Of a DNA stretch of 64,000 nucleotides, positions 11,050 to 22,314 are shown in pieces. The notes below the pieces were generated by a model. It searched no databases. It had not been told where the DNA came from and saw nothing but the letters and a program-made list of their open reading frames with translations. A program made the position numbers and the translations under genes. The DNA comes from Apiospora phragmitis (Eukaryota > Ascomycota > Sordariomycetes > Amphisphaeriales > Apiosporaceae). Where the stretch lies: assembly GCA_038363925.1 (NCBI GenBank), contig JAQQWL010000009.1, forward strand, positions 992,001 to 1,056,000. Reading direction: 5' to 3'. Every line of letters begins with the position of its first letter. Within the stretch, counting starts at the first letter, position 1.

Positions 11050-14000
11050 ATGGAAGCCATGGACCTTGAACCCCCCCCTGCACTGTTGTGCTTGTTCATT
11101 ACAACACTAGTCCTGGCTGCGGTGATCGAGTTCCTTGCGAGAAGAGCCAACAACAAGGAGGGGGGTTGGCTCTGTCTAAATCACCCGACGACCTTCCTCC
11201 AGTCGTGAATCTGGCATATCTCTATCTCCCGACTATGGTTGCTGTGGTGTATAGTTTAGCATGGAACTGGGTTGCCTCGGACACAAAACGAATGCAGCCG
11301 TGGATAGAGATGTCAAAGTCTGGAGGGGCGCCAGCAGAAGACACGCTTCTACTTGACTATCCTTCCACCTTCTTTGCATGGGTACCATTCAAGGCCGCCT
11401 CCAAAAGGTGAGTGCATGGCATCAAAAGTACTCCTATGAATGACTGGCTAATCGCTCTTAGGCACTGGCCAGTGTTTCTTAGTGGGATGATCGTCTTGAT
11501 CGTCACATGTGCAATCACACCTCTCCAGGGCGCCATATTGAAGATAGAAAAGCTTACTGTAGGTGTAGATACGCCATTCCTGGTTGCGTCAAAATTACCA
11601 CCAGTCAGTCGCCAATCTCGCTGGATGGATGGAATGCTGCTAGACACCGCATACGCCACGATATTCCTCGACCACCCCCTACCCTCCTTTCACAGCTCCC
11701 AGTTACGCCTTACTGCCAGCGCAGTTCCAAAGAGAATCGGAACTCATTAATAAGGACACCAACCTCACGGTCACCACGACGAAGTTGTCGACAGATCTCG
11801 AATGCTGGCCCGCAAAGGCATCGTGGGAAGGATGGCGCAATTATTACGAATTCGACAATGGCCGAGGCTGCAGGGTAAAGGACATCCCAGTTGACGACTA
11901 TTCACCATACACTATGCATTATATTGGGTGGGAGACCAACAGCTGGTCAGAGTATGGTCTCAACCTAGCAGGCCTCTGCCCCGAAGAGAACTCCCACCAG
12001 GTACTTCTCGTGTGGGCTAGACGGTACAGCCAAACAACATATGATCATATTACCGGAGAGGGTCCTGGAGAGGTGGAAATAACAGCCTCTTTTGGTGAGC
12101 CTAGATACTGGAAACAACAGGTGCTAGTATCCATGTCTTCGAATCAATCCGTGCTCCAAACTGAGCATGGCGACTCCATACAGCCATTGGGGACCGCCGA
12201 GAGACTCGACAGCGAATTCAACAAGACGGCGTTCGAATCATTTCTGGGTGGTGGGCAACCACCGGATATGGGAGACGGAGGAGATGAATACTCTGTCACC
12301 TACCGAGTGAGCGACGACCGCCATTTCATGGGGATCGGACTGCAACATACTCTGTCTAATGTGATAGGTTTTGCTTTGGGGAGCAATGTTACCGACTTGT
12401 CCGTCTTAAAAAGATCCAGAACCTCTCAAGAGCACCTTCGAGGCAATGCATCAGGTCATGTTCTCGATAACAGTGGCCCGTATCAACTCACTGGAGGCCA
12501 GCCCCGACATGGATAACGCCACTGGCATTGTCGAAGTTTCTGCTATGGGATAGCCGTGAGCCGACGATTCGCAATTGCGGTCGAGAGCCTACTTATCGCA
12601 GTGGCAGTAATGAACCTATTCTTATTGTGGGCATGCCTATGTGGCAGCAATAAACTATTCTCGGACCCCGACTCTATCAAGGGTGTAGCAGGTCTGGCCA
12701 AACAGAGTAGCGCTCTTAGAACGGTGCTGTCTAGGGAAGACTCTGAGAGTGATGATGGGTTCCGCCATGCTCTCCAGAAACACCACTTCTATCTACAGGA
12801 CGTCAGAAATTGAGAAAAGGTTCAGATCGACATGGTTGACTCGCCAAGCGCCCTGGAAGTCAATCACGGCCACTATTGCTCTCGCCTATACAAACCAGAT
12901 ATACCTACAACAATGAAACCGCTCAGTGGTCTGGCATTTGTGTTGGTGTTAGTGGCAGCGATGTCATACCTGACCTATTTGAAAGTTATTGAACGGCGCT
13001 CTCGGGGTAAGTACCCATTTCATGACTGTACTTTTCTACGAGACCTGATCGGCGACTAACAGAGACTCACTACAGGCCTCCCGCTACCAATGGACAGCCA
13101 GTTGGCTCTCGAGATCCTGGAGAACTATGTCCCGATTGTCTTTGCCACCTTGGTCGAAAGCTTTCTGGGTACTCCTCAACCGTCTGTTGGCCACGATCCA
13201 ACCTTTCACCGAGTTACAGCGGGGCCACAGCTCCGGTTCTAGATCCGTTGACTTGAAGTACACTTCACTGCCGCCACAGTTTCTACTTTGGAAAGCAGCT
13301 AAAGCAAGGCATATACTACTTGGTATCGTTTGCTTTATCTCAATCCTAGGCAATGCGTTGTCCGTCAGTCTGGGTGCTCTCTTCAATGAACTCCCCGTGG
13401 CCGCGGACGAAGCTGTCCAGATCCCCGCACTACAAACCCCGACTGTAACCGACGACTCTCTGGGGGCCTTGCTCAAAGCATGGAACGCCTCGGCGAATGG
13501 CTACAACGATCACTTCACCATCGCCAAATTCTACTTGACGACAGGCACTAAGCTGCCGCCATGGCTGACTGAAGAGTATTACTTCTTACCGTTTGCCCTC
13601 GATCGCATGCTGGACGTTCGTGCCGAGTCTTATACTGCACGAACTCATGGGGTCACAACTGTGCCATCTTGCAAGCCCCTGGCGCGCACTATCCTCACGA
13701 GAACTAATCTCGACCCCTCCCCAGTTCTCGGAGCAGTCCATAAGCACCGGATCCGTCGCCCCCATCTCGTCCCCATAGCTAAAGTGCGTGAATGCCGCGC
13801 TCCTCGCACAGAACCACTTCAACCGAACGGGGAGACTTGGCATGGACACACCCTTGTCTCTCGAGCCATGTAAATCGCCTTTATATCGAGCCGAGGTTCG
13901 AGCCTGGGCCCGAAGTACCACCGATTAACTACTTGATGGCTCTGCGAAACATTACATTTACGGACCCCACAACACCCCTACCCGACCCTGAAAAGCTAGC

Positions 14001-14474
14001 ATCGGAGGTAGGGGCGATGACTAGGTTGCTTAATGTGGCCCTGTTCCAGCAAAATCCGTCAATATTCGAGAAAGCTGTTAGTTCGACAACCGGCATTGAA
14101 GCACCCGACGGATTGCCATTACCAAGATCTTCATGGCCGATGTTGCCTTCATCATTAGCATGGTGCTCCTCTCGCTCAGTGTCGTTACGGCCGTCGTTGT
14201 CTATGTCTTCGGTCCCACGCCGTTCCTGCCCCGCTTCCCGGATACCATTGGGTCGGTCGTGGAATATGTTGCTAAGAGTAGACTGACCGAGCCGGACTGG
14301 GAATCAACATCCACTGCCAGCAGCGAAGAAGGAGGCGATGGAGCAGAGAAGGCCTCGAAGTCTACATATACTTTTGGTCGCTACACCGACAGGGATGGCA
14401 ACGAACACCTCGGCATCGACGCTGATCCGTTCGTGGTCAAGGTCGACAGGGAAGGTAACCCCGAGTGGTATTGA
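11050..14474 (+). pseudogene. DUF3433-family membrane protein, multiply frameshifted
   Basis: Fungal DUF3433 proteins are large polytopic membrane proteins of unknown function. Matching segments occur in order: an N-terminal helix (PALLCLFITTLVLAAVIEF), LYLPTMVAVVYSLAWNWV with DTKRMQPWIEMSKSGGAPAE and LLLDYPSTFFAWVPFKA, an extracellular-type domain, helix LLIAVAVMNLFLLWA, helix GLAFVLVLVAAMSYLTYL, the second repeat GLPLPMDS..ENYVPIVFATLVESF, and a C-terminal helix near 14150-14230 followed by TFGRYTDRDGNEHLGI. Plausible introns are 11408-11461 and 13007-13075. Frame changes by single bases occur at the G run 11160-11165 (missing), TTT 11688-11690 (extra), A5 12408-12412 (extra), GGG 12547-12549 (missing), around 12810, TTT 13162-13164 (extra), and at least one more in 13650-14130. 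This load exceeds that of any other gene here, so true decay is possible. The start is the first in-frame ATG after a stop. Confidence 0.75.
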
Positions 14475-15590
14475 CAAGACAGCGCGACTTCGTAGCTGGC
14501 CCGATTCCGAGGGAGATCGAATAGGAGGCTTGAAAGTGACGACTATGGCGAAAGCTAGATTATTTGCATTGCGATTTATGGAATTTGGGTCCTCGAGTTA
14601 TCGGATATACCATCTTGAAATTTCTCACATAGAACATTGAGTGTGGAGCACTAGCGACCGTTTATCATTCAATAAATGCTTACTTAATACTATGGAAGCC
14701 CTGAGATTCCTATGTGTTGTTTCTGGTTTCGTGTCTTGCGAGAGTTGTTAGATGCTGTAGGCTATCTGTACAACTGGTTTATTTATTCAATTTGTCAATT
14801 TCGAGTCAATACGTCACGGACGATGGTGGCCAATCCTCTCAACCTTATTAAGCCAGGAGTCAACAGTAACAGGATTGGCAACAGTGACTAGATCATTACT
14901 AACGTATACTTATGTGGGAATGGTGGTACATGAGTGCTGTGAGTGTTTATTCGAGTAGTGACGTGAAGGGTTCAAGGGGGGGAGGGGAAGTAATAAAAAG
15001 AAAAAAGAGTGCCCACAGAAGGGGTCGAAAAAGTGACCGCAGAGGGAGTTGAACCCTCTTGCCTTTAAATATAATATGATAAGAATACTAACCGCTAGGC
15101 TACACCGGCCCGGTCAAGGGAGGAAGGGTCCGTTTAGAGATTTATTGACTGGCTCTTCGAGGTGGGAGTGTACGTTGCTTTGCTGCTGGAGTGGGCGAGC
15201 GAGTATTCAGAGTTTGTCGTGGCCATGGCTCGGAAAGAGCAATGGGTTGGAAGCCCGAGGCGATGAAAGATCAAGACACGAGAGACACAGCGGGATAGTT
15301 GGTGACATTGGGATAAATTTTAGCGATAATAATCAGGAGCTTAAGTGAATTAGCTGCTTCAACCCGAAGAGAAAGATAGTCACTCTAGCCACGTTGGTGG
15401 AGATTGACTGCGCTGTCAAGGTCTCTCAGCCGTGGCAATAACGTTTATTTTAAGAAATGGCTATCGTGTTATAGGTTCTTCGTTATGAGTATAATAGACT
15501 TGCAATATCCATATGGTGGATGGACAGGTATAAGAATATAATGTAAACGAGGTAGTCATGCTTAAGACCCCGTAGTATATGACTGCCCTC
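14475..15590. other. Intergenic region with a degenerate tRNA-like sequence
   Basis: Between the DUF3433 gene and the converging RNase Z-like gene. The only structured element seen is the tRNA-like segment at about 15034-15109, listed separately. The rest is AT-rich without coding support. Confidence 0.4.
15034..15109 (-). pseudogene. Degenerate tRNA-like sequence (Glu/Asp-like arms)
   Basis: On the minus strand a box-A-like GTAGCCTAGCGGTTAGTA is followed about 30 nt later by a good T-arm, GAGGG-TTCAACT-CCCTC, and then GCGGTC, which can pair with an upstream GACCG. The D-stem and especially the anticodon stem do not pair well. The anticodon arm (TTATC-ATATTAT-ATTTA) is very AT-rich. This looks like a decayed tRNA of the Glu/Asp type; a functional gene with an unusual intron cannot be excluded. 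Confidence 0.35.
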
Positions 15591-16671
15591 TCAGTCCTGG
15601 TCATCGCCTATCCAAACCACAATGTTCTTGGGCGGATCGAGCATTTTCGAGAAGAACTCGCGGATGTCGTGCTCCTCGTACCGCAGGCTGAAGTGGATGA
15701 GCACGAACGTGGTCCGGGGAAACTTGCGGACGACGGGCTCGAGGTCGCTCCACAGCGTGTGCCTGGTGCGCTCGGCCTGGGCGCGGTGCTCCTCCCACAG
15801 GAAGCTGCACTCGGTGATGACGACGGGGACGCCCTCGCGCAGCCAGGCCGGCTCGGCCGCGAGCACGGCCGTCGTCGTGTCGCCCAGGAAGGCGAAGACG
15901 GGCTTGGTCTGGGGCGCCGTGATGCTGGCGCCCGACTCGCGCAGGCCCTTGATGTCCTCCTGCGACGTCGTCCGCAGCGCCGGGATCAGCTTCTGCCGCG
16001 TCGTCCGGAACACGTAGCCGAGGCACGGGATCGAGTGGTCGCACGTGAACGCCTCGGCGCTCATGTCCGACGCCTTGATGCGCTCCAGCGGCACGACTTC
16101 GCCGGGGCGCAGGCCGTGCGTCTCGTGCGTGTGCAGGAAGCGGTTGTCCGAATGCACCTGGCCTCTCTTGGGCTTGTGGCGCCAGTCCGGGCAGGAGCGG
16201 TCCGGCGAGTCCTCGCGGCCTCGGCGCTTCTCGGCGGTCACGTCGCCGTCGAAGGTGTCCTTCACCTCGTCCTCGCCGATGGGCTCGAAGTCCTCCTTGG
16301 AAGCGTCCTCGACAGTGACCAGACCGCCCAGGTTGAGCAACGTCTTGGCCATGATGTAGCTGGTCCAAGACCTCCTTCATCTCAACCGGGCAAAAGACAT
16401 CCGGGGGATCCTCCCGGTTGACGAAGGCGGGTGTTAGTATGGTGTGGTCGCTGTGGCCATGGGTGAGGAAGATGTGCTTTGGGCGATGGCTAGTCGCGAG
16501 GAGACCGGCATCGAGAAGAAGGTTGAGCTGGGGGATGACAAAGGAGGTGTGCCAGGCAGCCCGTGACTTTCCCGTCAGCACATACTGGTGATACGGCTTG
16601 GGGAAGGCCCACTCCAGGACATCGGAGGATTTGGGCTGGGGTAGCGGAGTAGCGAATATGGAGGAACTCAT
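15591..16671 (-). CDS. RNase Z-like metallo-beta-lactamase (short form), one apparent frameshift
   Basis: The start at 16671 gives MSSSIFATPLPQPKSSD. The metal-binding signature THGHSDH is at about residues 70-76, as in tRNase Z, which removes 3' trailers from tRNA precursors. Later candidate metal ligands are an SHxxD-like DHSIPCLGY and a C-terminal HFSLRYEEHDI, in positions expected for the short (ELAC1-like) form. The frame changes once near 16358-16362: removing one C from the CC in the coding strand joins VEMKEVLD to SYIMAKTLLNLGG. The corrected protein is 359 residues, a normal short-form length. A relation to plant nuclear RNase Z is likely; another MBL-fold hydrolase is the alternative. 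It is divergent from COQ8, 684 bp away. Confidence 0.7.
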
Positions 16672-17355
16672 GGCTGCTGTTTCGGATATTTCGTCCGTTG
16701 CTATATAATGGTTATGGCTTGCATACTACTACGTTGTATAGTAACCCCATACTAATACTAGAAGCAGTTTTATATGTAGCAAGGGGAATGGGGGCATCCT
16801 TGATGACCGTTGTGACATGTGGGGAGATGCGACGACGTTACTCGGGACTTTACTCATTTGGGAAAATAGCGTCAATGCATTTTCAGGTACCTGGCTCACC
16901 TTGCCGGGTATCTCGATGCTCATGTTGTGGCTGAACCAAGGGCACGTCATCAAGCTCGCGAAGAATTTGCGCGACATAGCCCAGTTGCTCTAGAATATCG
17001 AGAGGATCGTATGTTGGCCCAACAGATTAGTAGTATACCTACTTACAATCTCTATCCGCCCATTGATGCGATTCACACTGGATGCCAAGTATGTCGACAT
17101 TGCGACTAAAGTTGCATACCAGCTTGACCAGGTAGCATCGTAGTAGTGCACTAGCCACGTTATGTGGGTCTTATCACTCCTTCGATGATCTCTTCATGTC
17201 AGAACATTAAATCCTCTCACAGAAAAGGGCTTAAGAGTCGAACAGCTAATACAACTTGACTTGCCTTGTACCCTGAAGTTCAACACTGCTCCAGTGGACT
17301 TGCAGAAGAGCGCACTTGATTATGCAATGACCAAGAAAGCCTCTCAGCAACAGCT
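16672..17355. other. Divergent promoter region between the RNase Z-like gene and COQ8
   Basis: No gene is supported. It must contain the start regions of both neighbours. I saw no clear TATA box or long inverted repeat. Confidence 0.4.
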
Positions 17356-19673
17356 ATGAGGTGGGCAGACATCCTGATTGATTTGGCTGCCGTAGCCAAA
17401 GCTTCTAAATCCGTCGGATCCAAGCATCTGGAGCTTTGCGCTAGGCAATGGGATCGGTACGGCAAAACGTCCAGCATTGTGAGGTCGCTGAGGCACCAGC
17501 AACAGTCCCAGTATGGCCTGGCATCCCATGCATCTGGGAAGGAAGAGCACCAGCCTGCACCCCCGGAAGATGATATTTCACCCCAGTCTCAAAATGCAGG
17601 GCCCAGTACCTCAGCACCACCAGCAACCACACCGGCCCCTGAACTCACACACAGTTCAGTTCCATCACTCTCGGAACAACACAACAAGTACAAGAGCCTC
17701 TCACAATATCGTACTGCGCCCGAGAGTCTTCCCAGCAGTGATATCCCCGGGATAGACTCACTGAAGCAAGCGCCCGCCTCGCGTGAGACAGCCAAAGCAC
17801 AGTCTTCAGATCCCGTTGCTACTCCTCCCGAGACGCAATTAAAGGATGACGCGCCTGTTGATGCGGATATTAATGTTTTCCACACCAGCCGAGGGTCGCA
17901 TTTGCTGGACGGAAAAAAGGATTTCATTGGAATGAAGCGTCCCGTTGCGGCACCTTCAACCCCTAGCTGGTTCAAGGACTACGGACATGACAAGAAATCC
18001 TCGGAATCAGCACCTACAGCCGAAGCGGCCGGCTTGCCTTCAGAGAAGATAAAAAATCCGGAGGTCGAGGTGAAACCTCAGCATGAGGCGGAGCGAAGTG
18101 AACCACCACCTAGTCAGCTGTCTTCTGCAGGTATGGATACGTCTACTGCGCAAGAGCCTCAACAACCCGCGGTAAAGCCCGATCTAACACCAGAGGCACC
18201 AACTACCACAACTCAGAGCGCTGAAAAAGAGCACACGCGAATGGTTGATGAGGTACTAGCACAAGCTGCCGCACAACCCTCATCTCAAACGGGAAGCATA
18301 TCCTCGGAGGTTCCAACGGAACAGCCCATCAAGCCTGCATATGTGTTGCGGGAATCCAAAGTACCATCTACTCGGTTCGGCAGACTATGGAATTATGGTG
18401 GTCTGGCAGCTGGAATGCTCGGTGGTGCTATCACGGAAGGCTTCAGTAGGGGTTTCGGCGGTGGTGGCCAGGGTTCGGTCCTTCTCAGCGCCGGTAACAT
18501 GGAGAGATTGGTTGCCAAGCTTTCACGTATGCGAGGTGCAGCTTTGAAGTTTGGTCAAATGATGAGCTTCCAAGACGCCAAGATGCTGCCCCGCAAATCC
18601 AGGAGGTTCTTCAACGGGTCCAGGATAAAGCGGACTACATGCCAGCGTGGCAACGAGATCGTGTCATGACGGCGAGTCTTGGTGCGGAATGGAGAGACCT
18701 CTACGACGAGTTCGACGACAAGCCCATGGCCGCTGCCTCGATCGGCCAGGTTCACCGTGCCACCCTGAAATCCACAGGCGAGAAGGTCGCCGTCAAGATC
18801 CAGTTCCCCGGAGTTGCGGACTCGATCAACTCGGACCTGGACAACCTGTCCATGCTCCTGGCCGCCTCGAACATGCTGCCCAAGGGTCTCTACCTCAACA
18901 AGACCATCGACAACGCCCGCACCGAGCTCGGCTGGGAATGCGACTACGTGCGCGAAGCCGAGTGCGGCGAGAAGTACCGCGAGCTGCTGGCCGATGAGCC
19001 GGACGTCTTCACGGTGCCCAAGATCTACGCCGCGGCGTCGGGCAAGCACGTGCTGACGATGCAGTACATGGAGGGCGTCGGGGTCACGCGCGTCGCGTCC
19101 TTCACCCAGGACCAACGCGACTGGATCGGCACCCAGATCCTGCGCCTCTGCCTGCGCGAGATCACCGAGTTCCGCTTCATGCAGACGGACCCCAACTGGA
19201 CCAACTTCATGTACAACGCGCACACGCACAAGCTAGAGCTGCTCGACTTCGGCGCCTCGCGCGCCTTCCCGGACGCCTTCGTCGTCCAGTACGTCGGCCT
19301 CCTGGCCGCGGCCGCGCGCTCCGACCGCGCCACCGTCAAGGCCCTCTCCGAGCGGCTCGGCTACCTGACGGGCCACGAGAGCCGCACTATGCTGGACGCG
19401 CACATCGCCAGTGTGCTCACGCTGGCGGAGCCCTTCCTCGACAGCGCCCCCGAGGTGTACGACTTCAAGGACCAGACCATCACGGAGCGGGTCAAGGCCT
19501 TGATCCCCGTCATGATCCGTGAACGGCTGGCGCCCCCGCCCGAGGAGACCTACAGTCTGCACCGGAAGCTGAGCGGCGCGTTCTTGCTATGTGCCAAACT
19601 TGGAAGCAAAGTTCGGTGCCGCGAAATGTTCGAGAAGGCTGTTACCAAGGTCGATTTTGACGGGCAAAAGTAA
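17356..19673 (+). CDS. COQ8: COQ8/ABC1-type atypical kinase (UbiB family), one apparent frameshift
   Basis: Coq8 is a mitochondrial ATPase/kinase-like protein needed for coenzyme Q biosynthesis. The N-terminal third after [16 protein letters not shown] is a poorly conserved Pro/Ser/Gln-rich region, followed by a Gly-rich hydrophobic segment ([20 protein letters not shown]). Family signatures follow: the KxGQ motif in [15 protein letters not shown], the Ala-rich loop [11 protein letters not shown], the [10 protein letters not shown] lysine strand, the ExD-containing [16 protein letters not shown], and the catalytic DPNWTNFM and LLDFGASR. The frame breaks at the C4 run 18589-18592. One more C gives [20 protein letters not shown] and joins both halves into 772 residues. 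No intron is needed. The function is well supported; the lesion is probably a sequencing error because a respiring fungus should need the gene. Confidence 0.9.
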
Positions 19674-19858
19674 TATGTACACTAGATAGAAAGGATATCA
19701 CGCTGTATGCTGTAAGATGAGATGATGTCTTAGACTTGGGGAAGAACTGTATATGGGGCTATCACCCCTTTTGGTATCAATGCTGTAAACTACGCATTTA
19801 AAACACAGACAAAGCCTCCTCCAACATTCGAGTTCCTTTTCCTTGGTAACACTCCCCT

Positions 19859-20839
19859 TTAACGTTCCCTCCTCTCCATGGGCATCTCCCTGCGCTCCTT
19901 GGAAGCAAGCTTCTTCCGCTTGCGCTCGATGGCCTTGTCGACCTGGCCCTTCTTCATGCCGGCGAAGCGGTCCATGATGACGCGCTTCTTCTGCTCGCTC
20001 TTCTTCAGGTAGAAGGGCTGCTTGCCCTGCTTGACGAGCTCCTTCTCCTGGCGGCGGTGCTCGGCCACGACGGCGCGCTCGGCGTCGCGCCGCTCCAGCA
20101 TCTGCTTGCGCGACTGCATCGACATGACGGCGCGCTGCAGTTTTTCTTTGGCGGCCGGGTCCCGCGTCTTCTTCACCTCCTTCTTCAGCTCCGCCAGCTC
20201 GTCCTCGCGGTACTTGTCCAGGAAGGCGTAGTTCCGCCGCGTCGCCTCCTCCTCCATCGCCGGGTTGGGGTGGCGGCTGTACGCTGTCGTCCCCAGCGGG
20301 CCGAACCGGGGGTCGCGCGCCACGACCTTGGGCACCGAGACAACCTCGCGCTTGCGGGTCACGGCGCGCTTGGCCGTCACCTCCATCGGGGCGTGCTTGC
20401 TGCTGCGCTTCTGCAGGGCGTGTTTTCGTTCGCTGGCCTTTCCGTCGAAGCCGCCTCCTCCCCTGGTGTCTTCCTCGGAGACGTCTGAGTCGTCGTCTGA
20501 GTCGTCTTCTTCTTCGTCTTTTCGGGAGTTCTTCCGCCGTTTCGGCATCGAGGCTTGGGCTTTGGCTAGAGCGCCGAAGGATATTTGTGACGGGTCTAGC
20601 GATTGGCCATCTTCTTCGTCCTCTGATGAGCCGGATTGTTCGTCTCCATCCTCGTCGTCCTCTCCGCTGCCTTGGGAATCTTCTTGGTCGTCGTCATCGT
20701 CGTCGCCACTGACTTCTTCTTCGGATGGGTTGCTGTCATCCACGATCTCGGGTTCTTCTTCTTTCCTGGCTCGAACTCGTCTCTGAAGCCCAGTAAATGG
20801 GAATTTCCGCTTGCTTGATTGTGATCGTGATCGCTCCAT
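19859..20839 (-). CDS. RRP36: Ribosomal RNA-processing protein 36
   Basis: Single exon, 326 residues, intact. Rrp36 is a nucleolar component of the 90S pre-ribosome needed for early cleavages of pre-18S rRNA. The N-terminal part is highly acidic, with Asp/Glu/Ser runs typical of nucleolar proteins. The conserved core begins near PKVVARDPRFGPL and continues through RRNYAFLDKYREDELAEL and KSEQKKRVIMDRFAGMKK. The C-terminus is Lys/Arg-rich. It ends 186 bp from the end of COQ8 (convergent) and is divergent from the phosphatase gene, with 527 bp between start codons. Confidence 0.92.
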   Translation of the reverse strand: MERSRSQSSKRKFPFTGLQRRVRARKEEEPEIVDDSNPSEEEVSGDDDDDDQEDSQGSGEDDEDGDEQSGSSEDEEDGQSLDPSQISFGALAKAQASMPKRRKNSRKDEEEDDSDDDSDVSEEDTRGGGGFDGKASERKHALQKRSSKHAPMEVTAKRAVTRKREVVSVPKVVARDPRFGPLGTTAYSRHPNPAMEEEATRRNYAFLDKYREDELAELKKEVKKTRDPAAKEKLQRAVMSMQSRKQMLERRDAERAVVAEHRRQEKELVKQGKQPFYLKKSEQKKRVIMDRFAGMKKGQVDKAIERKRKKLASKERREMPMERRER

Positions 20840-21366
20840 GGTTTTACTGTCTGGTGGTTGCTATGTTGTGAATCGGAGCTCCCATGTAAGTTCTGGCTGG
20901 TGTTTTATGGTGGGGCAATTGGATAATTCCATGACCGTTGCAAGCAAGCAGGAACCAAAAAATAGCGGCAATCGATAAGCCCCAATAGTTTATCGATAGC
21001 GCGCATTCACTCGCTATTCTCGCCATTGCGAGCAACCCCAGCCTGCACTCTCGCTTTGCCAGCCTTGTTCGGCAACACCGTCAAGATTGCTAAAACAGAA
21101 GCAGTGGCAGATCCTGCAGAGGATAAATCGTACTTATGCGGTGTCTATTATCTGCCTGTTCTGTGTCGTCCAGTACTGCTGCACGCCGGACGTGGTGCAG
21201 TCAGGCCCGAAGGACCAACTCGACTCTCACCAACCCTCCAACCGCCTTGTGTCGTCCTGCATATACTATATACGCCGATGCGCGTGGTCTAGACCCTTCA
21301 GAAGCGAAGCCCCAACTCCCTTCCTACAACTTTTCTAGCGCGCCTGTATACTTCAAGCACCTCGAT
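20840..21366. promoter_or_regulatory. Divergent promoter of RRP36 and the NIF-like gene, with a perfect inverted repeat
   Basis: At 20971-20997 an 8-bp inverted repeat, atcgataa / ttatcgat, encloses an 11-nt spacer that contains a CCAAT box (20982-20986). It is about 130 bp from the RRP36 start. CCAAT is the known site of the HAP/CBF complex. The function of the palindrome is inferred from position only. Confidence 0.45.
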
Positions 21367-22314
21367 ATGGCGTCGCTGGACCAGCCCGCGACAGAGGCCG
21401 AGGTGATGCCGACATCGAACTCAGATAACAACGCGATGCAGAACCAGATAGCAAATGACAATGCCAGTGTACCACACGACACCAACAAGACACGGCTGGT
21501 TCGCGGCTACGTACCCCCTGCTAAGAGCAACCAGCAGACGAAGGAGAGCCAAGACCAAGCCGAGGAACAGAACGGTCAGGGAAGCCCCGAGGGATTCAAG
21601 AAATTCATGACGTATACGGTTCCCTCAGTGAAGGATGACAGGCCCTATGCGGTTCCCTCAAAGGCCTCCGGTGGCGTACCGGACCCCTCAGCAAAGTATA
21701 TGGCGCTCTCCGCGATCCCGCCCACGCAGCTCCCGGAGCCGCGCCGGATCCTGGTGGTGATGGACCTCAACGGGACCCTGCTGTACCGGCCGAGCCGCAA
21801 GAGCCCCTTCCGCTTCGTGGAGCGGCCCCATGCGCGCGCCTTCCTCGACTACTGCCTCAACACCTTCTGCGTCGCCATCTGGTCGTCGGCGAAGCCGCAT
21901 AACGTGCACAAGATGCTGGACCAGCTCCTCACCCCCGAGGAGCGCTTCCGCCTCGTCGCCGTCTGGGGCCGCGACACCCTCGGCCTCTCGCCCGCCGACT
22001 ACAACGCCCGCGTCCAGTGCTACAAGCGCCTCCCGGTGCTCTGGGAGAGCCTGGCCTGCCGCCTCGGCCAGTGCTGGGACCAGTCCAACACGGTCCTCGT
22101 CGACGACTCGTCCGAGAAGGCCCGCACGGAGCCCTTCAACCTCATCCAGCTGCCCGAGTTCGAGGGCGACCTGAAGGAGCCGGGCTTTGTCCTGCCCCAG
22201 GTGCATGACTTCTTGAACGAGTGTGCCAAGCAGAGGGACATATCTTCGTACATGCGCGCAAAACCCTTTGCGTTTAGGCCCGATTTCGTGCTGGGCGCAC
22301 CAGTGGAGAGTTGA
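21367..22314 (+). CDS. FCP1/NIF-like HAD phosphatase-fold protein with a variant catalytic motif
   Basis: I start at MASLDQPATEAEV (315 residues). The open frame continues upstream to 21136, but that part has no family-like sequence. The first 120 residues look disordered. The NLI-interacting-factor domain spans about residues 125-290: RRILVVMDLNGTLLYRPS, WSSAKPHNVHKMLDQLL, VWGRDTLGLS and NTVLVDDSSEKAR. FCP1/SCP phosphatases use DxDxT; here the motif is D133-L-N-G-T, so the nucleophile Asp is kept but the second (acid/base) Asp is Asn. The later DD (VDDSS) and the S/K motifs are present. It may be a weak or inactive phosphatase, or a binding protein. Related fungal proteins of this subclass are uncharacterised as far as I know. 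Confidence 0.82.
   Translation: MASLDQPATEAEVMPTSNSDNNAMQNQIANDNASVPHDTNKTRLVRGYVPPAKSNQQTKESQDQAEEQNGQGSPEGFKKFMTYTVPSVKDDRPYAVPSKASGGVPDPSAKYMALSAIPPTQLPEPRRILVVMDLNGTLLYRPSRKSPFRFVERPHARAFLDYCLNTFCVAIWSSAKPHNVHKMLDQLLTPEERFRLVAVWGRDTLGLSPADYNARVQCYKRLPVLWESLACRLGQCWDQSNTVLVDDSSEKARTEPFNLIQLPEFEGDLKEPGFVLPQVHDFLNECAKQRDISSYMRAKPFAFRPDFVLGAPVES

Noticed and set aside
15579..16421. Long plus-strand open frame opposite the RNase Z-like gene
   Set aside because: It is the GC-rich antisense shadow of the metallo-beta-lactamase coding sequence and has no domain of its own.
18555..19229. Minus-strand 224-codon frame opposite COQ8
   Set aside because: Antisense shadow of high-GC kinase-domain codons; Val/His/Arg-rich without family features.
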